From CAVSMC01 sp963728935 (GTDB lineage: Bacteria > Pseudomonadota > Gammaproteobacteria > Burkholderiales > Casimicrobiaceae), in NCBI GenBank assembly GCA_963728935.1, contig CAVSMC010000001.1:3286001-3350000 (forward strand): a DNA stretch of 64,000 nt, written 5' to 3'. A program made the translations under genes and the position numbers. A model generated the notes under the pieces. That model was not told the DNA's origin, ran no database searches, and saw only the letters and a list, made by a program, of their open reading frames with translations. Below are positions 36,218 to 45,765 of the stretch, piece by piece. The first letter of the stretch is position 1. Each line of letters begins with the position of its first letter.

Positions 36218-38275
36218 GTGGCCCGTCCGAACGACCGTGAGCGCGTGCTGGTGGTGGCGCCAACCGCCGCCGACGAGGCGCTCACGCGCTCGATCCTCGC
36301 GGATGCCGGTCTTTCGTGCCATAGCATCGATCTCGCGTCGGTCGGCGTCGAGATGGAGGCGGGCGCCGGCGCGATCCTGCTGACCGACGACGTGCTCGCG
36401 ATGAGCGACCAGCGCTCGCTGGTCGAAACGCTCAACGGCCAGCCGGCATGGTCGGACGTGCCGGTCGTCCTGCTGGCGGCGCCGGGTGCCGACACGCTGG
36501 CGGCGAGCTGGTCGGCGGCCGGTATCGGCAACGTGATCGTGCTCGAGCGGCCGGTTCGAGTCTCGTTGCTGCTGAGCGCGCTCAAGACGGCGATCCGTGC
36601 GCGCCAGCGCCAGTATCAGCTTCGCGATCAACTGCAAGAGCTCGACGAAACGGGAGCGTCGCTGCGCAATCGGACGCAGCGACTGCGCCTGCTATGGGAG
36701 GCGGCCGAAGTGCTGTTGGCCGCCGACGAGCCGGGCGCGACGATGAAGTCGCTGTTCGAGCGCATCGCCGCGCACCTCGGACTCGACGCGTACGTGCATT
36801 ACATGGCCGACGGCGGCAACAAAGGCGCGATCCGGCTCGAGTCCTGGGCCGGCATTGCGGAATCGAAGGTGCGCTCCATTGCATGCTTCGACGAATCGGG
36901 AGATGCCATCGCGCCGCTGATGTCCGCCGACGGCATGCGCGCCCACGCGTTCTGTCCGCTCGTCGTCGGCGGACGACGTCTCGGTACTCTCTATTTCGCC
37001 AGCCGTTCGAAGACCCGGTTCGATCCGGAAGAAGCCGAATTCCTGCGCACGATCGCCCATTACGTCGCCATCGCAAGCGAGCGCTCGCGGCTTCTGTGCG
37101 AACTTCGCGACACCGACCGGCGCAAGGACGAATTCCTCGCCACGCTCGCGCACGAGCTTCGCAATCCGCTCGCACCGATCCGCAACGCGCTCTACATCAT
37201 GGAGCTCGCCGGCCATGGAGAAGCCGCCGTCGATCGGGCGCGCGCGATGATGGAACGTCAACTCGGGCACATGGTGCGCCTGATAGACGACCTGCTCGAC
37301 GTGAGCCGGATCACGCGCGGCAAGCTCGCGCTGCGCAAGGAACGCGTCGATCTTGCGGCCATCGTCCGCAATTCGATCGACACCGTGCTGCCGCTGATCG
37401 ACGCGGCCGGCCATGAGCTCATCGTTTCGCTGCCGCCCGAGCCGATCGCGATCGATGCCGATCCCGTGCGCATCGCCCAGGTATTGTCGAACCTGCTCAA
37501 CAACGCCGCCAAGTACATGGATCGCGGCGGACGCATCACGCTCACGGTGCAGCGCGGGGAACACGAGGTTGCGATCAGCGTGCGCGATTGCGGCATCGGC
37601 ATTGCCGCGGCGTCGCTGCCTTCGATCTTCGACATCTTCACGCAGGTCGATCGCTCGCTCGAGAAGTCGCAGGGCGGCCTCGGCATCGGCCTTACGCTGG
37701 TGAAGAGCCTGGTCGAAATGCACGGTGGACGAGTGAGCGCTTCGAGCGAAGGTGTCGGCAAGGGTGCCGAATTCATCGTGCATCTACCGCTCGCGACCGA
37801 GCGAGCAACCGCTCGTCCGAACCGGCGCGACGATATGCGCGTCGCGAGTCCGCTGACCTGTCGGATTCTCGTCGCGGACGACAACGGCGACGCCGCTGAC
37901 AGCATGGGCGCGATGCTGCGGCTGATGGGCAACGAGGTGCGCACCGTTCGCGACGGCATTGCCGCGGTCGAGGAGGCGCGGGCGTTTCGTCCCGACGTCG
38001 TGCTGCTCGACATCGGAATGCCGCGACTGAACGGCTACGAGGCCGCGCGGCGGATCCGCAACGAGCGATGGGGCAAGGACATGACGCTCGTTGCGCTCAC
38101 CGGTTGGGGTCAGGAAGACGACAAGCGGCGCGCCGCCGAAGCGGGCTTCGACCGCCATTTCACCAAGCCGATCGGTCCGGAGAAGCTGCAGCAGCTTCTG
38201 GCGGGCCTGCACGGCGTCGGCGGCGCGCAGGAAGGCGCCGCCGACGGTCGCCGGGACGCTTCATCGTCGGCCTGA
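36218..38275 (+). CDS. GAF-containing hybrid histidine kinase paired with KaiC-like protein
   Basis: A 685-residue cytoplasmic kinase starting at GTG. It has an N-terminal receiver-like domain (about 5-125) lacking a clear phospho-Asp, coiled coil, GAF (about 160-285), HisKA with AHELRNPLAPIRN (His about 309), HATPase (about 400-525, LLNNAAKY, DCGIGI), and a receiver (about 548-665, RILVADDNGDAADS, Asp in LLDIGMP). The kinase core is strikingly similar to that of the 24.7-kb kinase. KaiC-like ATPases are known to occur next to such kinases; phosphotransfer direction is unknown. It converges on the secreted-protein gene. Confidence 0.9.
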   Translation: MARPNDRERVLVVAPTAADEALTRSILADAGLSCHSIDLASVGVEMEAGAGAILLTDDVLAMSDQRSLVETLNGQPAWSDVPVVLLAAPGADTLAASWSAAGIGNVIVLERPVRVSLLLSALKTAIRARQRQYQLRDQLQELDETGASLRNRTQRLRLLWEAAEVLLAADEPGATMKSLFERIAAHLGLDAYVHYMADGGNKGAIRLESWAGIAESKVRSIACFDESGDAIAPLMSADGMRAHAFCPLVVGGRRLGTLYFASRSKTRFDPEEAEFLRTIAHYVAIASERSRLLCELRDTDRRKDEFLATLAHELRNPLAPIRNALYIMELAGHGEAAVDRARAMMERQLGHMVRLIDDLLDVSRITRGKLALRKERVDLAAIVRNSIDTVLPLIDAAGHELIVSLPPEPIAIDADPVRIAQVLSNLLNNAAKYMDRGGRITLTVQRGEHEVAISVRDCGIGIAAASLPSIFDIFTQVDRSLEKSQGGLGIGLTLVKSLVEMHGGRVSASSEGVGKGAEFIVHLPLATERATARPNRRDDMRVASPLTCRILVADDNGDAADSMGAMLRLMGNEVRTVRDGIAAVEEARAFRPDVVLLDIGMPRLNGYEAARRIRNERWGKDMTLVALTGWGQEDDKRRAAEAGFDRHFTKPIGPEKLQQLLAGLHGVGGAQEGAADGRRDASSSA

Positions 38276-38301
38276 TCCGCGTTATGCCGCCCTGCGTGGA
38301 G

Positions 38302-39402
38302 CTATCGAAAGTTCCACGCGCCGAGGTCGTGAATATGGACGCCCATGCTGAGATTGTCAGTCGCCCCGACGAAGACCTCGTGCAGCACGCCGAACTCGGT
38401 GAGCTCGTAGTCGCTGACCGATGCGCTGAACGCGGTCGATGGATCGTCGATCGTGTCGCATTGCGGTTGCGACGCATGGGACCGGCAATACGCATCGATC
38501 GCCGTCACCGCATCGCGAAAGTTGTCCTGGGTGATACGGGCGCGGAAGAACCTCAGTCCCGTCCATGGAGACCCGGTGAACGCAGCCGAATAAGGCGCCT
38601 GCGTGGCATACGCGGCGTCGCGATTGAGCGGCATTGAAACGAACGGCGTTTCGCCGTCGTGCGCGACGATCGATGCGTAGGTCGGATTGGAAACGAATCG
38701 ATTGTCGAACACGGCGAGAACCAGTGCGAAAGTCTTGCCGGTCGATCGGTCGCGGAAATATGCGAACAGACTCACCTGACCGACCGGCTGCGAAGCCGCC
38801 GTCGAATCCGCCCACGCGACGAACCACGGTACCTCGATGCTTGCCTGCAGGACGAACTCGGTCTGGGGATTGTTATCGAAGACGGCTGGCGGCGGAGGAT
38901 TACCGAACGTGTAGCCGTAGATCGCGTGAGGTCCGCCGCCATTGACGCTGCGGTGAGCGAACGTCCACGTGTTCAAGAACGATCCGGCATCGTAACAATG
39001 CAATTGGAACGCCGACGAGCTGTCGAGATCCGCGTTTGTGCTTCTCGCGCGCTGCCAGACCTCTTTCGGATCGGGCACGACGAGGTTGGTCAACGGCAAT
39101 CCGCGCGCAGCAGCCAAGCCATAGGAGTCGGGTACGCGCGAGAAGTCGAATTTTGGTGCCGCAGAAACGGCAGCGTCGCCGAGGTGGCGCACGACCAGGT
39201 AATAGCGGTCGACCGGCAGCAGCGGATGCCGTGCGCTCGCGCGATCCGCGTTGTCGGCAACGAATGACAGCGAGGGGTCGGCTACGCACTCCGGATCTTT
39301 GAGTGCCGTCGCATCGAAATGCGTGAAGTCGGCGCTGGCGGCCGGGCCAGCGATGCAACACGCGGCTACCAGACCCGCTTGCACTTTTGCGCGCAAGAGC
39401 AC
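38302..39402 (-). CDS. Secreted protein of unknown function
   Basis: About 366 residues. A GTG at 39402 gives a clean signal peptide ending PAASA/DFTHF; a GTG at 39441 would instead overlap the upstream stop (GTGA). The mature part is rich in aromatic and polar residues, with four or more Cys (DPECVAD, QLHCYDAG, DAYCRSH, PQCDT) that could form disulfides in the periplasm or outside. No known domain is recognised. It follows the indolepyruvate oxidoreductase on the same strand, but that enzyme is cytoplasmic, so a direct link is doubtful. Confidence 0.7.
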   Translation of the reverse strand: MLLRAKVQAGLVAACCIAGPAASADFTHFDATALKDPECVADPSLSFVADNADRASARHPLLPVDRYYLVVRHLGDAAVSAAPKFDFSRVPDSYGLAAARGLPLTNLVVPDPKEVWQRARSTNADLDSSSAFQLHCYDAGSFLNTWTFAHRSVNGGGPHAIYGYTFGNPPPPAVFDNNPQTEFVLQASIEVPWFVAWADSTAASQPVGQVSLFAYFRDRSTGKTFALVLAVFDNRFVSNPTYASIVAHDGETPFVSMPLNRDAAYATQAPYSAAFTGSPWTGLRFFRARITQDNFRDAVTAIDAYCRSHASQPQCDTIDDPSTAFSASVSDYELTEFGVLHEVFVGATDNLSMGVHIHDLGAWNFR

Positions 39403-39437
39403 GACCGGGTACCCTATGCTCCCGCACGCAGACGGCG

Positions 39438-42400
39438 TCACGCGGCCACGCGCTGGCCCACCGGCGTCGGTGCTGCGGGCTGCGCGGCGCGAAACTTGTC
39501 GAGGAGCTCCGCTTCCTTCTTCTTCGCCGCGGCGAGGTGGCGATCCTTGACGTGGCCGTACCCGCGGATCTCCTCCGGGATGCGCGCGAGCGCGACCGCG
39601 AGCGTGTGATTGTGCGGCGCCAGCTTCGACACGAGCTCGCTCACCAGCGCTTCGTATTCGGTGATGAGCGCACGCTCGCGCCGCCGCTCGGCCGACTTGC
39701 CGAAAATGTCGAGCGGCGTGCCGCGCAGCCCCTTCATCTTCGCGAGCACGCGGAACGCGCTCATCAGCCACGGTCCGTAGATGCGCTTCTTCGGCACGCC
39801 GGTCACCGGATCGGGCTTGGCGAAGACCGGCGGCGCGGCGCTGAACTTCAACGTGTAATCGCCTTCGAATTGCGCGGCGACGCGCTCGCTGAAGTCGGTC
39901 TGCGCGTAGAGGCGCGCGACCTCGTACTCGTCCTTCACCGCGAGCAGCTTGGAGTAGTAGCGCGCGACGGCCTCGGCGAGGGCCGATTCGCCCGTTGTCT
40001 TCGTCGATTCCGCGGCGCGAACCATCGCGACGAAATCGGTGTAGCGCTTGGCGTACGCGGCGTCCTGGTATTCGGTGAGAAACTTCTCGCGGCGGGCGAT
40101 GATTTCGTCGAGCGATTCGGACAGCCGCTGCGTCTCGGGAACCGTTCGCGCAATCGCGAGCTGCGATACGCGGGCGGGGTCGACGGCGGCGAGGCGGCCC
40201 CAGCGGAAGCTCTGCTTGTTCGACTCGACCGCAGCCTCGTTCAACTCGATCGCGCGCACGATCGCCGCTTCGCCGAGCGGCAGCAGGCCGCGTTGATAGG
40301 CGAAGCCGACCATGAAGAGGTTGGTTGCGATCGAATCGCCCATCAGGCCCGTCGCGAGCTTGGTCGCATCGAGGAACTCCGCGTCGCCGGGCGCCACCGC
40401 GTCCTCGATCTCGCGCTCCATCGAGCCGAGCGGAAACTGCAGGTCGGGGTCGCGCGTGAATCCCGCGGGCATGACGAGCGCCGTGTTGACGAGCGCCTTG
40501 GTTACGCCTTTCTGCATCTTCGCGAGCTGCTCGTAGCCGACGCCGGTGAGGATGTCGCACGCGAGTATGAGCTTTGCGTCGCCGGCGGCGATGCGAGTCG
40601 CGTGCAGATCGTCCGGCTGGTCGGCGATGCGAACGTGCGAGACGACGGCGCCGTTCTTCTGTGCAAGCCCGGTCATGTCGAGCACCGAGCAGCCCCTGCC
40701 TTCGAGGTGCGCGGCCATGCCGAGCAGCGCACCGATCGTGATGACGCCGGTACCGCCGATGCCGGTCACGACGATACCGTACGGCTCGGCCGTCGACGCA
40801 CGCGCGGGCTCAGGCAGATGCGAGAAGTCGACGCTGTCGGCCTTCTTCGCCTTGCGCAGGCCGCCGCCTTCGACGATGACGAAGCTCGGGCAGAAGCCGT
40901 TCGCGCACGAGTAGTCCTTGTTGCACGATGACTGGTCGATCGCGCGCTTGCGGCCGAATTCGGTTTCGACCGGTGTGACCGACACGCAGTTCGACTTGAC
41001 GCCGCAATCGCCGCAGCCTTCGCAGACGAGCTCGTTGATGAAAATGCGCTTGGCCGGATCGGGATACTTGCCGCGCTTGCGGCGGCGGCGCTTTTCCGCC
41101 GCGCACGTCTGATCGTAGAGCAGGATCGTGCAGCCCGCCGTCTCGCGAAGCGCGCGCTGCACGCGATCGAGCTCGTCGCGATGATGGATCTCGATGTCCG
41201 ACGGGAAATAGCCGGCGGGATACTTGTCGGGCTCGTCGCTCACGACGACGATCTGCGACACGCCTTCGGCGGCGCATTGAAGCGCGATGTCGCGCGGCGA
41301 GATCGGCCCGTCGACCGGCTGCCCGCCGGTCATCGCGACCGCATCGTTGTACAGGACCTTGTACGTGATGTTGACCCTGGCCGCGACGGCGGCGCGGATC
41401 GCGAGGATGCCGCTGTGGTAGTACGTGCCATCGCCGAGGTTCGCGAAGATGTGCTTCTCCTTCGTGAACGGCGCCTGGCCGATCCACGGCGTGCCCTCGG
41501 CGCCCATGTGCGTGAACGTCGATGTGCTGCGGTCCATCCAGATCGCCATCACGTGGCAACCGATGCCGGCGGTCGCGCGGCTGCCTTCTGGCACATTGGT
41601 CGACGTGTTGTGCGGGCAGCCCGAGCAGAACCAGGGCTTTCTCTCGATCGCGATCTTGGGCTTCGCGAGCGCCGCTTCCTTCGCGTTGATCCAGTCGACG
41701 CGCGCCTGGAGCTTCTCCATGCGTCGCGGATGCAGCTCGAGCCGCTGGATGCGTTGCGCGATCACGCGCGCGATCATCGCCGGCGTCAGCTCGGAGAGCG
41801 CCGGCAGCAGCCAGTCGCCGTGCGGCTGCACCCATTCACCCTTCTCGTCGAACTTGCCGATCACGCGCGGGCGCACGTCGTCGCGCCAGTTGTAGAGTTG
41901 CTCCTTCAACTGGTATTCGACGACCTGGCGCTTCTCCTCGACGACGAGGATTTCGTCGAGGCCTTCGGCGAAATGACGGACGCCCTCGGGCTCGAGCGGC
42001 CACGGCATCGCGACCTTGAACACACGGATGCCGATCTCCGCGGCGTCTTCGTCGCTGATGCCGAGGTCGTCGAGCGCCTGGCGCACGTCGAGGTAGCTCT
42101 TGCCGCTGGTGATGATGCCGAGCCGCGCATTCGGCGAGTCGATGACGACGCGATTGAGCTCGTTGACGCGGCAGTAGTGCAACGCGGCGTATATCTTGTA
42201 GTTCTGCATCCGCGCCTCGGTGCCGAGGAACGTATCGGGCCAGCGGATCGACACGCCGTCGGGCGGCAGCGGAAAGTCGGTCGGCACGATGATCTTCGTG
42301 CGCGACGGATCGACGGAGACCGACGACGAGCTTTCGACCGTGTCGGCGACGCACTTGAAGCCGACCCAGCACCCTGAGTAGCGGCTCATCGCCCAGCCGT

Positions 42401-42992
42401 GCAAACCGAGGTCGAGGATCTCCTGCACGCTCGACGGGTAGAGCACCGGGATCATCGCCGCGGAGAACATGTGATCGGATTGATGCGGCAGCGTCGAGGA
42501 TTTCGCGCCGTGGTCGTCGCCGGCGAGCACCAGCACGCCGCCGTGCTTGGACGTGCCCGCATGGTTCGCGTGCTTGAACACGTCGCCGCAGCGGTCCACA
42601 CCGGGGCCCTTGCCGTACCACATCGAGAACACGCCGTCGTAGAGCGCGCCGGGATACAGATTGACCTGCTGCGAGCCCCAGATCGACGTCGCCGCGAGGT
42701 CCTCGTTCAGCCCCGGCTGGAACTTGATGTGCGCGCGTTCGAGAAATTTCTGCGCCTTCCACAGCGACAAGTCGAGCGCACCGAGCGGCGAGCCGCGGTA
42801 GCCGGATACGAATCCCGCCGTGTTGAGCCCTGCGAGCGCGTCGCGCTGCCGCTGCAGGATCAACAGCCGGACCAGCGCCTGGACGCCGGTCAGGAAGACG
42901 CGGCCCGATTCGAGCTGATACTTGTCGTCGAGCGAGACGTCGCGCAACGCAACAGGGGCGATCGGCGCGACCGCCGGGGAGGGAGAGGACAT
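39438..42992 (-). CDS. Indolepyruvate ferredoxin oxidoreductase, fused subunits
   Basis: An 1184-residue enzyme oxidatively decarboxylating indolepyruvate and other aryl/2-keto acids to acyl-CoA, with ferredoxin as acceptor. It fuses an N-terminal pyrimidine/ThDP part (GYRGSPLGALD), a ThDP-binding C-terminal part (WFCSGCPHNTSTNVP; GDGTYYHSG), a cysteine cluster CEGCGDCGVKSNC for an Fe-S cluster, and a gamma domain (GIGGTGVITIGALLG). The ATG 42992 has GGAG eight bases upstream. The single-polypeptide form is the aerobic proteobacterial type. It probably serves aromatic amino acid catabolism. Confidence 0.94.
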   Translation of the reverse strand: MSSPSPAVAPIAPVALRDVSLDDKYQLESGRVFLTGVQALVRLLILQRQRDALAGLNTAGFVSGYRGSPLGALDLSLWKAQKFLERAHIKFQPGLNEDLAATSIWGSQQVNLYPGALYDGVFSMWYGKGPGVDRCGDVFKHANHAGTSKHGGVLVLAGDDHGAKSSTLPHQSDHMFSAAMIPVLYPSSVQEILDLGLHGWAMSRYSGCWVGFKCVADTVESSSSVSVDPSRTKIIVPTDFPLPPDGVSIRWPDTFLGTEARMQNYKIYAALHYCRVNELNRVVIDSPNARLGIITSGKSYLDVRQALDDLGISDEDAAEIGIRVFKVAMPWPLEPEGVRHFAEGLDEILVVEEKRQVVEYQLKEQLYNWRDDVRPRVIGKFDEKGEWVQPHGDWLLPALSELTPAMIARVIAQRIQRLELHPRRMEKLQARVDWINAKEAALAKPKIAIERKPWFCSGCPHNTSTNVPEGSRATAGIGCHVMAIWMDRSTSTFTHMGAEGTPWIGQAPFTKEKHIFANLGDGTYYHSGILAIRAAVAARVNITYKVLYNDAVAMTGGQPVDGPISPRDIALQCAAEGVSQIVVVSDEPDKYPAGYFPSDIEIHHRDELDRVQRALRETAGCTILLYDQTCAAEKRRRRKRGKYPDPAKRIFINELVCEGCGDCGVKSNCVSVTPVETEFGRKRAIDQSSCNKDYSCANGFCPSFVIVEGGGLRKAKKADSVDFSHLPEPARASTAEPYGIVVTGIGGTGVITIGALLGMAAHLEGRGCSVLDMTGLAQKNGAVVSHVRIADQPDDLHATRIAAGDAKLILACDILTGVGYEQLAKMQKGVTKALVNTALVMPAGFTRDPDLQFPLGSMEREIEDAVAPGDAEFLDATKLATGLMGDSIATNLFMVGFAYQRGLLPLGEAAIVRAIELNEAAVESNKQSFRWGRLAAVDPARVSQLAIARTVPETQRLSESLDEIIARREKFLTEYQDAAYAKRYTDFVAMVRAAESTKTTGESALAEAVARYYSKLLAVKDEYEVARLYAQTDFSERVAAQFEGDYTLKFSAAPPVFAKPDPVTGVPKKRIYGPWLMSAFRVLAKMKGLRGTPLDIFGKSAERRRERALITEYEALVSELVSKLAPHNHTLAVALARIPEEIRGYGHVKDRHLAAAKKKEAELLDKFRAAQPAAPTPVGQRVAA

Positions 42993-43376
42993 CGAGGCGA
43001 CTCCGTAAACTTGTGATTTCGGATGCGCGGCCAACCGGGTAGGTTCCGCACCGCTCGCAGGCAAGGATTGTGTCCCGCCGGAGCTTGAATGGCCGCGCAG
43101 TTTACGCCTATGCCATCATCTCATCAATTTGGTTGCGCGCCTCGCGCCTTTCAAGCGCAGGCGGCGCCCGGAACGGATCGGTCCGTCGCGATTCAAACGA
43201 CCGGCGTTCCGACCCCACGCACAGACGGGGCTTGCAAGCGCACAATCAGCGATGTGAGCGGCGAGGTCGGCTCCGAGCGCGAAGCGCCGAGCCTCGTACG
43301 AGCAATCGCGAACCCAGCGCCGGCGGCCGACACGGGACATTGACAACTCGACGAACGCCCTGGAGGCCGCGATCCC
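42993..43376. other. Gap without a recognisable gene
   Basis: About 380 bases between divergent genes. Short open frames on both strands give Arg/Ala-rich sequences with no family pattern. Promoters for both neighbours must lie here, but no strong -35/-10 pair was found. GGAGG (43362-43366) is the probable ribosome site of the esterase. Confidence 0.5.
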
Positions 43377-44045
43377 ATGCCCGAGCTCCTACCCTGCATC
43401 GAGATCGCAACCGGCGCTGCGCCATCGGCGACGGTAATCGTGCTTCATGGTCTGGGCGCGGACGGCAACGATTTCGTGCCGATCGTCGAGGAGCTGCCAC
43501 GGCCGCAAGCGCTCGCGATCCGCTTCGTTTTTCCACACGCACCGGTTCGTCCGGTCACGATCAGCAACGGCTTGCCGATGCGCGCGTGGTACGACATCGC
43601 CGCCGATGATCTTACCCGCCGTGCCGATCTCGGCGGCGTCCGTGCGTCGCGCGCGCAGATCGAGGCGTTGATCGACCGCGAGAAAGCGCGCGGCATCGCC
43701 GCTCGCCGGCTCGTGCTGGCCGGCTTTTCGCAGGGCGGCGCCGTCGCGCTCTACACGGGGTTGCGGCACGCCGAGCGGCTTGCCGGCATCGCCGCGCTAT
43801 CCGCGTACCTTATCGATGGTCCGGGCCTCGAGCGCGAGGCGAGCGCCGCCAATCGCGACGTGCCGATGTTCATGGCGCATGGCACCGCCGATCCGGTCGT
43901 TCAATTCCATTGGGGCGAGCAGTCGCGCGCGATGCTCGAAACGGCGGGATACGACGTCGAGTGGCATGCGTACCCGATGGGCCACTCGGTCGTCTGGGAG
44001 GAGATCGAGGCCCTCGGCGCGTTCCTTGCGCGGGTGCTTCGCTAG
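43377..44045 (+). CDS. Carboxylesterase/phospholipase-type alpha/beta hydrolase
   Basis: A 222-residue serine hydrolase of the acyl-protein thioesterase/carboxylesterase family. The oxyanion segment is VLHGLGADGNDF (22-33), the nucleophile Ser lies in GFSQGGAVAL (about 115-124), Asp in HGTADPVV (about 168) and His in PMGHSV (about 201). No signal peptide, so it is cytoplasmic. It is monocistronic in appearance, with a hairpin terminator 80 bases after the stop. Confidence 0.92.
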   Translation: MPELLPCIEIATGAAPSATVIVLHGLGADGNDFVPIVEELPRPQALAIRFVFPHAPVRPVTISNGLPMRAWYDIAADDLTRRADLGGVRASRAQIEALIDREKARGIAARRLVLAGFSQGGAVALYTGLRHAERLAGIAALSAYLIDGPGLEREASAANRDVPMFMAHGTADPVVQFHWGEQSRAMLETAGYDVEWHAYPMGHSVVWEEIEALGAFLARVLR

Positions 44046-44127
44046 CGCGTTTGTCCGACGCGTCCTACAAGCGATTGCGCCGTTGTCGGATGCGCCGACG
44101 CAGCCTTCCTGCTTGACCATGGAATGA

Positions 44128-44159
44128 CTGCCCGGGGCGGTATTGCCCGGGCAGCTTTC
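44128..44159 (+). terminator. Hairpin terminator after the esterase
   Basis: Perfect 9-bp arms CTGCCCGGG/CCCGGGCAG around a 9-base loop, followed by CTTTCC. The T-run is short, so efficiency is uncertain. Confidence 0.55.
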
Positions 44160-44179
44160 CACCGTCGACAGGAGGTTAC

Positions 44180-44392
44180 ATGGCACGACAGTCTTCGCCG
44201 TCCGAACGCGGCAAGAGCAGGAGCAGCCGGCGATCATCGCGTTCGTCGTCACAATCGAGCGAACGCTCGCAATCCGGAATGCGCAGCCCGTCGAGCGAAC
44301 CATCACGCCGATCCCAAGAGCGGGTGGGCGGCAGCGAAGGGCAACGCGAGAGCCGCCGCGAATCGGACGAGTCCGAAGAGGATCTGGAGTAG
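44180..44392 (+). CDS. Arg/Ser-rich disordered microprotein
   Basis: A 70-residue protein made mostly of Ser, Arg, Glu and Gln, with RS-dipeptide runs such as RSSRRSSRSSSQSSERSQSG and an acidic end ESDESEEDLE. An optimal AGGAGG (44170-44175) lies four bases before the ATG, and terminator-like hairpins flank it on both sides, supporting a real, separately transcribed gene. No fold or family is recognised. The composition predicts disorder and perhaps nucleic-acid binding through the basic half. It may be stress-related, but nothing in the context proves it. Confidence 0.65.
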   Translation: MARQSSPSERGKSRSSRRSSRSSSQSSERSQSGMRSPSSEPSRRSQERVGGSEGQRESRRESDESEEDLE

Positions 44393-44416
44393 CACCCCAC
44401 CAACCGAGCACGTGAA

Positions 44417-44450
44417 CGGCCGCCGCACCCGCCGGCGGCCGCTGTTCTTC
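44417..44450. terminator. Hairpin between convergent genes
   Basis: Arms CGGCCGCCG/CGGCGGCCG with a 7-base loop, then CTGTTCTTC. It lies between the microprotein stop and the dctM stop and could serve the plus-strand transcript. Confidence 0.55.
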
Positions 44451-45735
44451 AACGGAAGCTCATCGTCGCCGGAAGCCACAGTGCGATCGAGGGGAAGAAC
44501 ATCACGAGCGCGAGGCCGAGGATCAGCAGCGCGACGTACGGCGTGACGCCAGCGATGATGTCGCGAATCGGCGCGTGCGTGATCGCCTTGAGCGCAAAGA
44601 GATTCATGCCGACCGGCGGCGTGATCAGAGCGAGCTCGAGGTTGATCGTGAGCAGGATCGCGTACCAGACCGGATGGATCTTCAACGCCGCGAGCACCGG
44701 CAGCACGACCGGTGTGGTGATCAGGATGATCGAGATCGTCTCGAGGAACATGCCGAGCACGAAGATCAGCACCATCACGGCAAGGAGGAAGCCGATCTGC
44801 GACACGCCGTACCCCGTGACGAGCTCGACCATCTGATTCGGAATTCGCAGCTTCGTGAGCACGAATCCGAGCACCGCGGCAGCCGCGAGGATCAGGAATA
44901 ACATCGCCGAATTGCGCGCCGCGTCGATCGCGCACGTCCAGACGTCGCGCAACCCGAGATTGCGGTAGACGAACATCGCGATCGCAAGCGCGCCGAGCGC
45001 GCCCGCTGCGGCGGCTTCGGTCGCGGTGAACACGCCGAAGTACATGCCGCCGAGCACGACCGCCGGCAGCGTCAGCGACCAGAACGAGCGCTTGAGCGCG
45101 GCGAGCGCCTCGGCTGCGCTCGCGCGCGGCTCGGTCGCGATCTTGCGCGAGCCGAATCTCGCCGCGCTCATCGAGTAGATCGCGAAGATTGCCGCAAGCA
45201 TCAACCCCGGCACGATGCCGGCGATGAACAGCGCGCCGATCGACGTGTCGGATACGACGCCGAACAACACCATCGGTCCCGACGGCGGGATCAGGATGCC
45301 GAGCGTGCCGCCGCCGCCGACCACGCCGTACGCGAATCGGGGGCTGTAGCCGTAGCGGATCATCAACGGTATCGCCGCGGCACCGACGGTGAGCGCGGTC
45401 GCGACACTCGATCCCGAGATCGCCGCGAACACCGTGCATGCGGTGATCGTTGCTACGCCCAGGCCGCCGGGCAGATGCCGCAACAGCGTGTGCGCCGCGC
45501 CGAAGAGGTCGTCGACGACCTTGCCCTTGATCATGAAATGCGCCATCAGCGTGAACAGCGGGATCGCGACCAGCAGGTACGTGTCGAGCTTGCCGAAGAC
45601 GAGATCGCCGATGCCGCCGAGATGGCCTTCGACGCCGTAGAGAATCGCGACCGAGAACAGCAGCAAGCCGGCGAAGACCGGCACGCCGGTCAGCAGCACG
45701 ACGATGAGGCCGACGAGGATCAGCGCGAACGTCAT
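44449..45735 (-). CDS. dctM: TRAP transporter large permease
   Basis: A 428-residue inner-membrane protein with about twelve hydrophobic segments. Conserved DctM features include GVPVFAGLLL, ISGSSVATALTVG, GTLGILIPPSGPMV and NLELALITPPVGMNLFAL. It drives Na+-coupled uptake of organic acids delivered by the periplasmic DctP protein. ATG 45735 has AGGGCGA just before it. It is the third gene of dctP-dctQ-dctM; a palindromic repeat lies in the dctQ-dctM gap. Confidence 0.94.
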   Translation of the reverse strand: MTFALILVGLIVVLLTGVPVFAGLLLFSVAILYGVEGHLGGIGDLVFGKLDTYLLVAIPLFTLMAHFMIKGKVVDDLFGAAHTLLRHLPGGLGVATITACTVFAAISGSSVATALTVGAAAIPLMIRYGYSPRFAYGVVGGGGTLGILIPPSGPMVLFGVVSDTSIGALFIAGIVPGLMLAAIFAIYSMSAARFGSRKIATEPRASAAEALAALKRSFWSLTLPAVVLGGMYFGVFTATEAAAAGALGALAIAMFVYRNLGLRDVWTCAIDAARNSAMLFLILAAAAVLGFVLTKLRIPNQMVELVTGYGVSQIGFLLAVMVLIFVLGMFLETISIILITTPVVLPVLAALKIHPVWYAILLTINLELALITPPVGMNLFALKAITHAPIRDIIAGVTPYVALLILGLALVMFFPSIALWLPATMSFR

Positions 45736-45765
45736 TCGCCCTGCGCCGCGCACCGCGCGTTCATT

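Noticed and set aside
43089..43343. Small genes between indolepyruvate oxidoreductase and esterase
   Set aside because: Short frames on both strands with biased composition and no ribosome site or conserved pattern.
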